Shown: positions 1-9,399 of the stretch, piece after piece
Layout: the number at the start of each line of letters is the position of its first letter
How positions within the stretch are numbered: position 1 is the stretch's first letter
NCBI RefSeq assembly: GCF_022695985.1
Contig: NZ_JAAPBF010000010.1
Coordinates: 1-64,000 of the forward strand
Origin: Streptomyces sp. NP-1717
Lineage (GTDB): Bacteria; Actinomycetota; Actinomycetes; Streptomycetales; Streptomycetaceae
Reading direction: 5' to 3'
Length of the DNA: 64,000 bases
Made by a program: the position numbers and the translations under genes
The notes under the pieces: generated by a model
Database searches by the model: none
Told to the model about the DNA's origin: nothing
The model's input: the letters and a program-made list of their open reading frames with translations, nothing else

Positions 1-1316
<1,316 letters not shown>

Positions 1317-1546
1317 GGCCGTTCTTCTCCCCAGTGATTCGCCGGACGGCGGCGTGGCCGGCTCCGTCGCGGGCGTTCGACGCACGTGCTCGGATTTCAC
1401 GCCCTGCGGCTTCAGTTTCACCAAAATGAGTCCTGTTTCGGCCGCCACGGCCGAGACGCCGTCCGCAGGCACCCGGGGGCGGGCCGTGCGGGAACGCGGT
1501 ACCGGGCCCCTCGACGGGACGGCGGCCTTACTCCATCATTACTGTC

Positions 1547-1864
1547 ATGGCCACGACACAACGCCTGGGTCTCGCGCTGTCCCTGACCGCCGCCCTCGTC
1601 CTGATCTCCACCGGCTCCGCGCACGCGGAGCCGACCGTGCCGGAACACGCCGTCATCGTCTGCGAGAGCGCCAGCTTCTACGCGAACTACGACAGCGCCT
1701 CCGGACCTGCCGGACTGAAACGGACCCTCCCGCGCGGCGACAAGGTCGGACACACCCGCGGCGCCCACCCCGTCTACAACGGATGGGCCGCCAGCTTCGA
1801 CTTCGGCCCCAACGACTGGGGCTTCGTCAGGCAGGAATGCCTGGGCGGCTTCGGTTCCTGGTGA
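1547..1864 (+). CDS. Small exported protein, SH3-like
   Basis: A 105-residue protein with a clear Sec signal peptide: a short basic N-terminus, a hydrophobic core LGLALSLTAALVLIS and a likely cleavage after AHA (about residue 27). The mature part is only about 78 residues, with two cysteines that could form a disulfide. Its small beta-rich pattern ending in WGFVRQECLGG resembles the bacterial SH3-like exported proteins common in Streptomyces. Binding to cell wall or another surface ligand is inferred from that resemblance only. The next gene starts 35 bp downstream, has the same plan and probably forms an operon with it. Confidence 0.7.
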   Translation: MATTQRLGLALSLTAALVLISTGSAHAEPTVPEHAVIVCESASFYANYDSASGPAGLKRTLPRGDKVGHTRGAHPVYNGWAASFDFGPNDWGFVRQECLGGFGSW

Positions 1865-1898
1865 CCCCGCAGCAACTCACACCCGCGAAGGACCGCCC

Positions 1899-2186
1899 AT
1901 GACCCGCACCAGCAGGCACATCACCCTCGTCCTGGCCCTGACCGCCGCCGTGGCAGCGCTGACCGCCGGCCCCGCCACCGCGGCCAACGGCACCGCGGGA
2001 CAACGCGAGGCCGTCTGCGCCCAAGACCTCGCCGTCCGGGTCACCGCCCCCCACGGAGCCTGGATGGGCACCCTGTACCGAGGTCAGACCTTCCTCGTCG
2101 AAGAAGCCGGCGGACAGTGGGTCTACGGCTTCGCGTACGGCGACATCAACCGCCGGGGCTGGGTCCAGAACGGCTGGTTCTGCTGA
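1899..2186 (+). CDS. Small exported protein, SH3-like
   Basis: A 95-residue exported protein. The signal peptide covers about residues 1-28 (hydrophobic ITLVLALTAAVAALTA, cleavage after ATA). The mature region contains VCAQDLAVRVTAPHGAWMGTLYRGQTF and ends WVQNGWFC, the spacing expected of a bacterial SH3-like fold with one Cys near each end, probably a disulfide. The preceding gene, 35 bp upstream, encodes a protein of the same size and plan, so the pair looks like an old tandem duplication. No enzyme motif is present. It is followed by a strong hairpin at 2259-2286. Confidence 0.7.
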   Translation: MTRTSRHITLVLALTAAVAALTAGPATAANGTAGQREAVCAQDLAVRVTAPHGAWMGTLYRGQTFLVEEAGGQWVYGFAYGDINRRGWVQNGWFC

Positions 2187-2258
2187 CATCTGACACCCCG
2201 TACGCGACTCGCGGTCCGGGGTCCGTACAGCCGTGAGTTCCCGCGCCTCCCCGTGACG

Positions 2259-2286
2259 CGCGTACGCCTTCTTCAAGGCGTACGCG
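2259..2286. terminator. Bidirectional hairpin terminator between convergent genes
   Basis: A perfect 12-bp inverted repeat (arms CGCGTACGCCTT and AAGGCGTACGCG) around a 4-nt CTTC loop lies between the convergent exported-protein gene (plus) and the SapA-like gene (minus). There is no U-tract, as is usual for Streptomyces terminators. Position and stem strength support termination in both directions. Confidence 0.7.
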
Positions 2287-2353
2287 GTGAGGTCCGAAAA
2301 GACCGGACCCTGGGGGTGGCGCGGGAACTCGTTACCGTGGTGCCGAGCCGGGG

Positions 2354-2803
2354 TCAGCGGACGGTGGTGACCCGGTGCTCCTTCAGGGCCGCGCAGTTGG
2401 AGTTCTCCACCGCGACGTACACGTTGGCGATGTTGCCGCCCCAGCTCACGCAGTAGCCCTTGCCGTAGACACGGCTCGGACCCGCGTACGACGTGAAGTT
2501 CCCGGAGTCGTCGGCCCACTCGCCGGTGTCGGGCACGTAGATGTACGCCGACATGTTCTTGGCGGTGCCCGGGTTGGTGCGGATGGTCGCGACGCAGTTC
2601 TTGCCGTTCGCGGAGTTGTACGTGAGGTAGACCGTGCCCTGCGAACCGATGGGAGCCGAGTTCACGGTCTTGTAGGCACTGCCGCAGACTCCCTGCGGCG
2701 TGACGTTGGGCGCGGCATGTGCGGTGGCGCCGAATGTGGCGGTGGCGCCGATCACCAGTGCGGTCAACGCTCCCGCGGACGCGGCATTACGCGTGATTCC
2801 CAT
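2354..2803 (-). CDS. Spore-associated protein A-like exported protein
   Basis: A 149-residue exported protein with a signal peptide (about residues 1-30, ending ATAHA). The mature part contains the conserved-looking stretches GVCGSAYKTVNSA, GTVYLTYNSANGKNCVA, YIYVPDTGEWADDSGNF and YAGPSRVYGKGYCVSWGG, which I recognise from Streptomyces proteins annotated as spore-associated protein A. Four cysteines in the mature part may pair. Proteins of this type are found on spores or in the medium and have no known enzyme activity. The gene stands alone, converging on the preceding pair across a hairpin. The family call is from memory of the sequence pattern. Confidence 0.65.
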   Translation of the reverse strand: MGITRNAASAGALTALVIGATATFGATAHAAPNVTPQGVCGSAYKTVNSAPIGSQGTVYLTYNSANGKNCVATIRTNPGTAKNMSAYIYVPDTGEWADDSGNFTSYAGPSRVYGKGYCVSWGGNIANVYVAVENSNCAALKEHRVTTVR

Positions 2804-3058
2804 GATTTCCCCCTTGTTACTCCGAGAGCGGTTTGCTCACACTTGGTAGACCCCCGAACGGCATGGATGGTTGTACCCGGTCCGGCGCGGAGGTGCCGCG
2901 CCGCCGGCGCTCCTGGGGACCGGGTCCGGCCCGGGGTGCGGAATGGGCGGCCTCAGGTGAGGATCAGGTGTACGGGTGGCGGTCCGCCCGCCTCGTTCTC
3001 CCTACTGGTTGTTCTCCCTACCGGCGGCCTCGGCCGCCGTCCGGCCACGGAGGGTCGC

Positions 3059-3970
3059 ATGCCGTCAGCTGTCTGGAGCGGTGCCATTTCATTCGGCCTG
3101 GTCACGATCCCGATCCGGCTGCTCCCCGCGGCGGAGGACCACAGCATCCACTTCCGCCGGGTCCACCTGGAGGACATGGGGCTCGTCCGGAACAGGAAGA
3201 TCTGCGAGATCGACGGCGAGGAAGTCACGTCGGACGAGATCGGCAAGGGCTACGAGGTGGCGAAGGACAAGATCATCCCCATCTCGGACGACGAGCTGGC
3301 GGACATGCCGCTGCCGACCGCGAAGGCGATCGACGTCGTCGCCTTCGTCGACCGCGACAGCATCGACCAGATCCGCCTGGGGGACACCTACTACCTGGAG
3401 GCGGCCGGCGAGGTCGCCGCGAAGCCCTACACACTGCTGCGGAAGGCGCTGGAGCGGTCCGCGAAGGCGGCCGTCGCCAAGTACGCGCTGCGCGGCCGCG
3501 AGCGCCTCGGGCTGCTGTCCGTCAGAGAGAACGCGATGGTGCTGCACCAGATGCACTGGCCCGACGAGGTCCGCGACCCGGCGGAGCTCGCACCCGCGCC
3601 GGTCGAACTGGACGAGGGCGAGATCGAGGGCGCGCTGGCGCTGATGGACACGATGGAGCTGGACGGCGTGTCCGGCTTCCGCGACGCCTACACGGACGCC
3701 GTGGAGCAGCTGATCCGGGCGAAGGCCGAGGGCAGGACCCCGGCCGCGCCGAAGGCCGAGGCGAAGCCCGGCCGGGTGGTGGACCTCATGTCCGCGCTGG
3801 AGCAGTCTGTACAGCAGGCCAAGAAGTCCCGCGGCGAGCGGGGTGAGGGCGCCACGGTGCACGACATGCCGACCCGCAAGAAGGCCGCCGCGAAGAAGAC
3901 GGCGAAGAAGGCCCCCGCCAGGAAGACGGCCGCGAAGAAGACCGGCGGCCGTAGGCCCCGCTCGGCGTGA
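3059..3970 (+). CDS. ku: Ku DNA end-binding protein (bacterial non-homologous end joining)
   Basis: A 303-residue bacterial Ku. It opens MPSAVWSGAISFGLVTIPIRL, the usual start of the family, and the Ku core continues through RKICEIDGEEVTSDEIGKGYE and YALRGRERLGLL to about residue 255. Ku homodimers encircle DNA ends and recruit LigD for double-strand break repair. From about residue 275 the chain becomes a Lys/Ala-rich basic tail (RKKAAAKKTAKKAPARKTA), the extended form seen in actinobacterial Ku that improves DNA binding. The ATG at 3059 has a good ribosome site (GGAGG) 6-8 nt upstream and matches the family start, though the reading frame is open far upstream. No ligD lies in the window. 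Confidence 0.95.
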   Translation: MPSAVWSGAISFGLVTIPIRLLPAAEDHSIHFRRVHLEDMGLVRNRKICEIDGEEVTSDEIGKGYEVAKDKIIPISDDELADMPLPTAKAIDVVAFVDRDSIDQIRLGDTYYLEAAGEVAAKPYTLLRKALERSAKAAVAKYALRGRERLGLLSVRENAMVLHQMHWPDEVRDPAELAPAPVELDEGEIEGALALMDTMELDGVSGFRDAYTDAVEQLIRAKAEGRTPAAPKAEAKPGRVVDLMSALEQSVQQAKKSRGERGEGATVHDMPTRKKAAAKKTAKKAPARKTAAKKTGGRRPRSA

Positions 3971-4042
3971 CGGCCGGGGCGGCGGCCGAGTCGAGCGCGC
4001 CGAGTGCCGGACAGAGCGGGGCTGCGGCAGGCCGGGATCCGG

Positions 4043-4579
4043 CTACTTGATCAGGGCATTCGCGATGATGATCACCAGGCCGATCAGCATGTCCAGGGCC
4101 CCCGCCCCGCACGAGGACGGCCATCCGTGCCCGGCGGTACGGGCGGCCCAGGTGCCCCAGCCGAACAGGGCGACGGTGTTGAACAGCAGGGCCGCGTCGA
4201 CGGCCGTGGATTCCGCCCACCACCCGGCCACCGCGGCGAGGAGCATCGCCACCGCGGGCAGCACGGCGGCGACCAGTGGCCATTCGGCGAGCACCAACCG
4301 CACTCTGCTCACGGTGGCCGCTCCGTCGGCGGACGCACGCTGGGCGATGACGTGCGCGTACCCGTGGGCGGCGCTCGACGCCAGCGCGGTGAGCAGTACC
4401 CACAGCGCGTCCGGACCGGGATCGGCCGTGTCTCCCGTCGCGTCCAGGGCGGCCACCAGGGCGCTGGCCAGCACGAGACCGTAGATGCCGCTGAACAGCG
4501 ACTGCTCCGGCGGTCGGTGCGGCGAAAGCAGCCTCGCTGCGACGCCCCTTCGGCGGACATGGTCGGCGCGCTCGGACAT
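4043..4579 (-). CDS. Integral membrane protein, function unknown
   Basis: A 178-residue protein with about four hydrophobic segments: FSGIYGLVLASALVAAL, ALWVLLTALASSAAHGYAHVIA, WPLVAAVLPAVAMLLAAVAGW and DAALLFNTVALFGWGTWAA, then a final LDMLIGLVIIIANALIK. The N-terminal 30 residues are basic and probably cytoplasmic. I see no catalytic motif and cannot name a family. The start at MSERAD is preferred over an ATG 39 nt upstream because it gives the more usual hydrophilic N-terminus, but this is uncertain. It converges on ku across 72 bp. Confidence 0.65.
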   Translation of the reverse strand: MSERADHVRRRGVAARLLSPHRPPEQSLFSGIYGLVLASALVAALDATGDTADPGPDALWVLLTALASSAAHGYAHVIAQRASADGAATVSRVRLVLAEWPLVAAVLPAVAMLLAAVAGWWAESTAVDAALLFNTVALFGWGTWAARTAGHGWPSSCGAGALDMLIGLVIIIANALIK

Positions 4580-4852
4580 CGCCTCGCCTCGGTGCGGGAA
4601 GAGGGCTCGGGTCCGCACATACTCACCCGCGTGACGCCGGGGAACACGACGCCACGCGCAAGGGCGGTCGGGACGCCGCCGTCATCGGGCAGTACGGCGC
4701 CCCGGGGTCAGCGGCAGCGGCTGCCGGGCGCTTCTTCAGGCCCGCCCCGACACCGCGGGGCGGGCGTCATCCCCCTGTCTCGACCAACCCGGTCCGCTGC
4801 GTGGACCAAGCCCCCGGTTCCGCTCCGGTCGTTGACCGCGGCCCGGCCGCGA

Positions 4853-5545
4853 TCACGCGCCGGGCGGTGAGCACTCGATACCGGAGACGGTGGCCGCCGA
4901 GGACTCCTGGACGGTGGCGGCGGCTCGCTCGTCGACTCCGCGGGCGGCATGGATTCGCAGCAGACCATCGATGCCGCGCAGCAGGGTCTCGCCGGCCAGG
5001 ACGGGGTCACCGAGGTAGCCGGCGCTCATCGCGCCGTCGCGGAGCATGACGAAGTGCCGCCCCGCGTGGTCGGCGGACGTGTCCGCGATCCTGGCGAACA
5101 GCGCGGTGATCGTCCGCAGGAACCACTCGCGGTGTTCCACGACGGCACGGTGGACCGGGTGACCGGGATCAGGGAATTCCGCTGCCGCGTTGAGGAAGGC
5201 GCATCCGCGGTAGCCGGGCGAACGGATCTGCTCGACCAGGGACGCACCGATGCCCCGCAGGATGGCGTCGGCCGGCACGTCCGCGGCCGCCAGGGTCCCG
5301 ATCTGGGCCCGGATGGCCTGGTCGACGCTGCCGATGTAGGCGACGGCGAGGTCGTCCTTGCCGCGGAAGTGGCGGTAGAAGGTGGCGTTGGTGACCTTCG
5401 CCTCGGCGACCAGACGGTCCACGCCCACCGTGTGGATGCCCTCCGCGTAGAAGAGCTGCCCGGCGGTCCCCAGAAGCCGCTCCCGCGCCTCCGAGACTCG
5501 CCTGCCGGTGCCTGCGCCCGCTGCCGTCCGTGTCATGTCACCCAT
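4853..5545 (-). CDS. TetR/AcrR family transcriptional regulator
   Basis: A 230-residue regulator. The N-terminal TetR HTH is clear: ARERLLGTAGQLFYAEGIHTVGVDRLVAEAKVTNATFYRHFRGKDDL (about residues 21-67). The rest is a helical ligand-binding and dimerisation domain; the GYRGCAFLNAAAEFPDP stretch is typical of the TetR_C subgroup near small-molecule efflux or redox genes. It is divergent from the membrane protein at 5648, and a perfect 30-bp palindrome lies between them (5599-5628), so it probably represses its neighbour and perhaps itself. A second ATG (5534-5536) with GGGTGA before it could be the real start. The ligand is unknown. Confidence 0.9.
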   Translation of the reverse strand: MGDMTRTAAGAGTGRRVSEARERLLGTAGQLFYAEGIHTVGVDRLVAEAKVTNATFYRHFRGKDDLAVAYIGSVDQAIRAQIGTLAAADVPADAILRGIGASLVEQIRSPGYRGCAFLNAAAEFPDPGHPVHRAVVEHREWFLRTITALFARIADTSADHAGRHFVMLRDGAMSAGYLGDPVLAGETLLRGIDGLLRIHAARGVDERAAATVQESSAATVSGIECSPPGA

Positions 5546-5555
5546 GGTAGCGGGT

Positions 5556-5569
5556 AGAACGATCTCTCT
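5556..5569. promoter_or_regulatory. Partial second operator for the adjacent TetR regulator
   Basis: AGAACGATCTCTCT here matches, with one mismatch, the centre and right half of the 30-bp palindrome 40-60 bp further on (AGAACGTTCTCTCT). It lies directly upstream of the TetR gene, where binding would autoregulate it. This is an inference from sequence similarity. Confidence 0.4.
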
Positions 5570-5598
5570 TGTTTTCGTGAGGGGGGTGTGCCAGGCTA

Positions 5599-5628
5599 CG
5601 AAGCAGAGAGAACGTTCTCTCTGCTTCG
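5599..5628. promoter_or_regulatory. 30-bp perfect palindrome, probable TetR operator
   Basis: The two 15-bp halves (CGAAGCAGAGAGAAC and GTTCTCTCTGCTTCG) are exact reverse complements with no spacer. The element sits in the divergent intergenic region, 20 bp upstream of the membrane-protein ATG at 5648 and about 54 bp from the TetR start. TetR dimers bind such palindromes. A hairpin in the leader mRNA is an alternative reading. Confidence 0.7.
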
Positions 5629-5647
5629 ATACCCACTGGAGAGCCCC

Positions 5648-6208
5648 ATGGCAACCACCGCCTCAGCCGGACACGTCGGCGCCACACCCGCCCTGCGCCG
5701 GCTGTACGTCTTCCGCTTCGTCTTCGCCGCCGCGTGGGCGGCGCTCCTGCTGGTGTCCGGCTCGGAACTCACCGTCGGGGCCAAGCTGCTGCTGATCCTC
5801 TATCCGGCCTTCGACGTGGCCGCGGCCGTCGTCGACTCCAGGTCGACGCGCTCCGGCGGCGCGCCGGTCAAGGGCCTGTACGCCAACATCGCCATCAGCT
5901 CACTCGCCGCCGCCGGCATCGCGATCGCCGGCACCTCGGGCGTTGCCGACGTGCTGCGCGTCTGGGGCGCCTGGGCGATCCTCTCCGGACTGGTCCAGCT
6001 CCTCGTGGGCGCCGCGCGCCGGCCGATGGGCGGCCAGTGGGCGATGATCGCCAGCGGCGGCATCTCGGTGCTCGCGGGCGCGACCTTCGTCCGGAGCGCC
6101 ACGCAGGACAACCCCTCGCTGACCAGCCTCGCCGGCTACGCCACCCTCGGAGGGATCTTCTTCCTCGTCTCGGCGTTCCGCCTGCCCCGTACGGAGTCAC
6201 GTCCGTAG
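5648..6208 (+). CDS. DUF308/HdeD-like membrane protein
   Basis: A 186-residue polytopic membrane protein with about six hydrophobic segments (for example FRFVFAAAWAALLLVSG, GAKLLLILYPAFDVAAAVVD, YANIAISSLAAAGIAIAG, VWGAWAILSGLVQLLVGAA). The repeated two-helix pattern with a central WGAWAILSG motif resembles DUF308/HdeD proteins. The function is unknown; HdeD in enterobacteria is linked to acid stress. The ATG at 5648 follows GGAG by about 7 nt and leaves the 30-bp palindrome in the leader. It is likely controlled by the divergent TetR regulator. Confidence 0.75.
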   Translation: MATTASAGHVGATPALRRLYVFRFVFAAAWAALLLVSGSELTVGAKLLLILYPAFDVAAAVVDSRSTRSGGAPVKGLYANIAISSLAAAGIAIAGTSGVADVLRVWGAWAILSGLVQLLVGAARRPMGGQWAMIASGGISVLAGATFVRSATQDNPSLTSLAGYATLGGIFFLVSAFRLPRTESRP

Positions 6209-6287
6209 CACCTGATCCACGCGCGGTGGTGCGAAGCGCATCGACCGGGTGCCGGTGGACCTCGCCGGCCGCCGGCTGCTCCGCTGT

Positions 6288-6953
6288 CTACTCCGGCGTC
6301 TTGATCACCACGGAGTTCGACACGACGGGAGGCGGCGACGGCAGCAGAACGTAATCCGTTTCGGGGTCTGTCGTGGCTTTCACCGACCGGTATGTGTCGT
6401 TGTCCATCAGCAGAACGGAAACGGTGCGCTCGGAGCCCGGCGCCGTTGTGCCGAGTACCGCGTCGTAGACATAGGTGCCTGATCCCTGGCTCAGGTCGTT
6501 CCGCAGCGTGTAGTGCACACGCGGGCTGGTGGCCGTACCGGTGACTTTCCGTACCACCCACGAGAGGTGGTCACCGGGTGCCAGGACACAGGTCACCGTC
6601 GCGACCACGTGTGCCGCCGAACGGCTCGGCCTCCCGTCCGGCTTGAGCACGACGTCCTTGGCCGATGTGCCGCAGGTGGACGAGGAACCCGCCGAAGGGC
6701 CGGGCGTGGGGGGCGGTGAGCCGGAGACACCCGGCTGCGGGGCTTCTGAGCCGCCGAACTGTACGAGGAGTTCCTTCCAGATCCCCAGGAACTGCCCCAC
6801 CACGCCCGCGACGAGCGCCAGGAATGTGAACGTGGCGGTTGTCGTCGTCGCCCAGCGGCCAACGGCCCCGTTGGCGCCCCTTGTCGATGGACGCCGCCGA
6901 CGGAGACGGGGGCGGTTTCCGCCCGGGGCCGGAGTCCTCGGTAACCTCGGCAT
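6288..6953 (-). CDS. Membrane-anchored protein of unknown function
   Basis: A 221-residue protein. A basic Pro/Arg-rich N-terminus (about residues 1-30) precedes one transmembrane segment (TATFTFLALVAGVVGQFLGIW). A Pro/Gly/Ser linker then leads to an extracellular domain of about 130 residues with two cysteines. The topology (N-in, C-out) is clear but I recognise no family. The ATG at 6951-6953 follows AGGAAAA; an upstream TTG would add 34 residues but is less likely. The small zinc-ribbon gene upstream runs in the same direction and ends 82 bp before this start. Confidence 0.6.
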   Translation of the reverse strand: MPRLPRTPAPGGNRPRLRRRRPSTRGANGAVGRWATTTTATFTFLALVAGVVGQFLGIWKELLVQFGGSEAPQPGVSGSPPPTPGPSAGSSSTCGTSAKDVVLKPDGRPSRSAAHVVATVTCVLAPGDHLSWVVRKVTGTATSPRVHYTLRNDLSQGSGTYVYDAVLGTTAPGSERTVSVLLMDNDTYRSVKATTDPETDYVLLPSPPPVVSNSVVIKTPE

Positions 6954-7035
6954 ACCGTCAGTTTTCCTGTATTGCCGGGAGTTCAATCGAGATCCCGGCA
7001 ACCGGCCCCATCGCCCCGGACGGAGCGGCGCTGAA

Positions 7036-7215
7036 TCAGTTGAGCGAACGGACAACTCCCTTTATCCCTCGCCAGATCCACTCGAACAGTCCTGCCGGTG
7101 TGGCCAGGTCGGCGGCTCCGGCGGCGGCCTTCTCCCGGCCCGCCCCCGAACGGCATTGAGAGCAGGCACGGGGCCAACGGCGCTTCTGAGCACCGCACTT
7201 CTTGCACATCGTCAT
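7036..7215 (-). CDS. Small zinc-ribbon-like protein
   Basis: A 59-residue open frame beginning MTMCKKCGAQKRRWPRACSQC. Two CXXC pairs (Cys4/Cys7 and Cys18/Cys21) form a compact four-cysteine metal site, followed by an Ala-rich linker and a hydrophobic helix ending LFEWIWRGIKGVVRSLN. Codon use is Streptomyces-like and GGGG lies about 7 nt before the ATG at 7213-7215. It may bind Zn2+ and associate with the membrane through its C-terminal amphipathic helix. The function is unknown. It precedes the membrane-anchored protein gene on the same strand, so the two may be co-transcribed. Confidence 0.55.
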   Translation of the reverse strand: MTMCKKCGAQKRRWPRACSQCRSGAGREKAAAGAADLATPAGLFEWIWRGIKGVVRSLN

Positions 7216-7317
7216 GCCCCATTGTTACCTGCCGTCACACCCCCGCGGATCACCGGGAGTTCAGCAGTCCGCAGCTGCCGTCGGCGCCCCGCCGCCGGCC
7301 GGGGGGGCGTCTCGGTG

Positions 7318-7770
7318 TCAACCGACGTGGAAACCGGCCGCCTTCGTGTCGAGGGTCGTGGAACCGTCACCGGCGCGGAGCAGCACCGCGACGTGCCAGG
7401 GTCCGCCCGGGGACTCGGCGGCGTCGGCGCCCGTGACAGCGGCGGTGTAGGTGCAGCGCACGGTGTCCTCACCCGAGGGCTCGCACGTGGCCGCCTCGGC
7501 GCCGGCCATGTCCTTCTCGGTCAGCTCCTTCCCGGCGAACGACGAATCCGCAGGCCAGGCAAGGACCTTGACGTCCCTGACACCGGAGGACGCCGTCGCA
7601 TCGGCCGTGAAGACCAGCGAGCCGTCACGGCCACCGTCGGGAGCCGTGTAACGGGCCGTACTCCGCTCCAGAACGGGCGACTGCTCCCCCGCGTGCGCGA
7701 GGGCGAACGTCCCCGCACCACCCAGGACAGCGACAGCGGTCACGGACAGAACCACGGCACGTCGGGACAT
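7318..7770 (-). CDS. Exported DUF5707-like protein
   Basis: A 150-residue exported protein with a signal peptide (VVLSVTAVAVLGGAGTFALAHA). The mature part contains GSLVFTADATASSGVRDVKVLAWPADSSFAGKELT and CTYTAAVTGADAAESPGGPWHVAVLLRAGDG, a pattern I recall from Streptomyces DUF5707 proteins. Two cysteines (in ATCEP and RCTY) are 10 residues apart and probably paired. The fold looks Ig-like and beta-rich. No enzyme motif is seen. The function is unknown. Confidence 0.65.
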   Translation of the reverse strand: MSRRAVVLSVTAVAVLGGAGTFALAHAGEQSPVLERSTARYTAPDGGRDGSLVFTADATASSGVRDVKVLAWPADSSFAGKELTEKDMAGAEAATCEPSGEDTVRCTYTAAVTGADAAESPGGPWHVAVLLRAGDGSTTLDTKAAGFHVG

Positions 7771-7933
7771 AGGAGAATCTCCACCATCGTCTCAGCGGTA
7801 TCGAAACCGGCGCTCTCAGCTCCACCGGTGCACCGATGGTCGCCCCGCGAGACCGCACCCGACATGAGTACCGGCACTCAAACCCACTGAGTAGAGCGGT
7901 TGTTGCCGCAGCGCCTTCACCACCACGCTCCGC

Positions 7934-8875
7934 TCAGGAGAGGACGCGGACCGGAGTGACCTCCTGTGTGTGGAGGATGGCGTTGAACCAGTCCGCGAGC
8001 GATCCACCGGAGAGGTGGTGGGCGGCGTTGTCGGTGGGGTCGTAGTCGGGACCGATCAGACGCGTCCTGGTCGGTGTGTCGAGCCAGGTCCGCACAGGGA
8101 GTGGGCCGTCGTGGCGCAGGTCCAGGAGATAGGCGTCCAGCCCGGTGCCTCCCAGGACCGCGTCGGCGAACTCCGCCGGAGGGGGCAGGACTTGGTAGGG
8201 AGCCATGCCGTGGTGGAAGGTCAGGCCGATGGAGACGTAACCGGCCCCGAAGTGCTCGCGGAGGTAGCTGCCCGCGTTCCGGTGTGTCATCGGCGGGGAG
8301 GAGGGAGAGACGGTCCGCGGATTACCGTTGGCTGTGTGCGCGACGCCGCCCCAGTAGACGATCCTGTCCGAGGTGTCTTCGTGCCACTGGATGACGCCGT
8401 CCGCCAGACTCCGCTCGATTCCGGCCAGGCCGTCGAGCCGGGAGGTCCGGCCGCGGGGAGATCGGTCGGCCCCGGCGAACCGGACCGGGTCGTCGGGGTG
8501 CCGCCGGTTGAAGGAGCGCATCCAGTGGACGACGTCGAGGATCTCCTCTGTCTGCCAGAAGGACCGGGCCTCGGACAGCATCAGCCGCGGGTCCCCCGCT
8601 CCGGTCCTGATGTACTCGTCGAGCCCGACGCGTGACGCGTCGTCCCCTTCCAGCGCAAGTGAGCGGAACCCCAACTCCTCGACCAGCAACCGGACGAGCC
8701 TGTGTGAGAGCGCGGACAGTTCGCGGGCCTGGCGGGTCGCGGAACCGACAGCCACGACCTCGGCATCACGCACGAAGTCGGCCACCGGCAGGAGATCGGT
8801 CAGCGGGGCTTCGGGGTCGGGCGTGGTGAGGCGACGGGCGTGCTGCCGGATCCACTCGATCACCGTCTCGGACAT
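7934..8875 (-). CDS. Erythromycin esterase-like protein lacking the catalytic GExTH motif
   Basis: A 313-residue member of the erythromycin esterase/succinoglycan-biosynthesis-like superfamily. The diagnostic N-terminal stretch is present (ADFVRDAEVVAVGSATRQARE, then LSHRLVRLLVEELGFRSLALE), as are FWQTEEILDVVHWMRSFN and the late AHTANGN. In true Ere enzymes the first motif is GE(A/P)THG, whose Glu and His are catalytic; here it reads GSATRQ, so both are replaced. The protein is also shorter than the roughly 400 residues of EreA/EreB, with part of the middle helical region missing. Macrolide hydrolysis is therefore unlikely. The ATG at 8873-8875 is chosen because GAGGT precedes it by 7 nt. Confidence 0.8.
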   Translation of the reverse strand: MSETVIEWIRQHARRLTTPDPEAPLTDLLPVADFVRDAEVVAVGSATRQARELSALSHRLVRLLVEELGFRSLALEGDDASRVGLDEYIRTGAGDPRLMLSEARSFWQTEEILDVVHWMRSFNRRHPDDPVRFAGADRSPRGRTSRLDGLAGIERSLADGVIQWHEDTSDRIVYWGGVAHTANGNPRTVSPSSPPMTHRNAGSYLREHFGAGYVSIGLTFHHGMAPYQVLPPPAEFADAVLGGTGLDAYLLDLRHDGPLPVRTWLDTPTRTRLIGPDYDPTDNAAHHLSGGSLADWFNAILHTQEVTPVRVLS

Positions 8876-9126
8876 GGTCGGACCTCGAATTCTGAGCGAT
8901 CGGCTCCGGGACGCGTCCCCGGTCGCGACTGACGCCGCCCGGACAGCCTCGGACATGAACCAAGGTTGAGGTCAAACCGACGCGGACCGCTGCGGGCGAT
9001 CCGCCCCGCGTACCGCCGTGAGATGCCGTAGTCCGTGGAACCGGTCGGATACCGGCCCACCCACGCACCCACCAGACGCACGAAGACAGCGGCTCGCGGC
9101 GCGGCCGCGAGCCGGCGGAGACGGGC

Positions 9127-9399
9127 TCAGTGGTTGATCGGGTGGGAGTGCCGGCCCGACCTCTCGTCGATCTCCGTGTGCGCCTTCTCCAGGAGCTGTG
9201 ACGCGAGGTCCGACAGGGCGCGTGAGCCCGCGATCTCCTCGCCCACGCGCCGTTGCTCCGTGTCGGTCGGGTGACGCATCGCGTAGCCGCGACCTCTCAG
9301 CTCGGAGCCGTCGGCAAGTCTGACCAGAGCCGCGGCGGTGGTGCGGTTGCCCTCCTCGGTGAACTCCAGCTCTACGTGCCATCCGACGAGCGTGGACAT
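9127..9399 (-). CDS. DUF1876 (dsRBD-fold) protein
   Basis: A 90-residue cytoplasmic protein. The pattern GWHVELEFTEEGNRTTAAALVRLADGSELRGRGYAMRHP followed by VGEEIAGSRALSDLASQLLEKA matches DUF1876, a small family with a double-stranded-RNA-binding-like fold found in actinobacteria. The role is unknown and RNA binding is not shown. GGAGG lies about 9 nt before the ATG at 9397-9399, which fixes the start although the frame is open further upstream. Confidence 0.8.
   Translation of the reverse strand: MSTLVGWHVELEFTEEGNRTTAAALVRLADGSELRGRGYAMRHPTDTEQRRVGEEIAGSRALSDLASQLLEKAHTEIDERSGRHSHPINH

Noticed and set aside
3059..3970. A complete end-joining operon
   Set aside because: No ligD or primase domain is found next to ku here.
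5599..5628. The palindrome as a transcription terminator
   Set aside because: It lies between divergent starts, not after a gene, so an operator is more likely.
7934..8875. Macrolide resistance gene
   Set aside because: The catalytic GExTHG motif is missing, so resistance is not supported.
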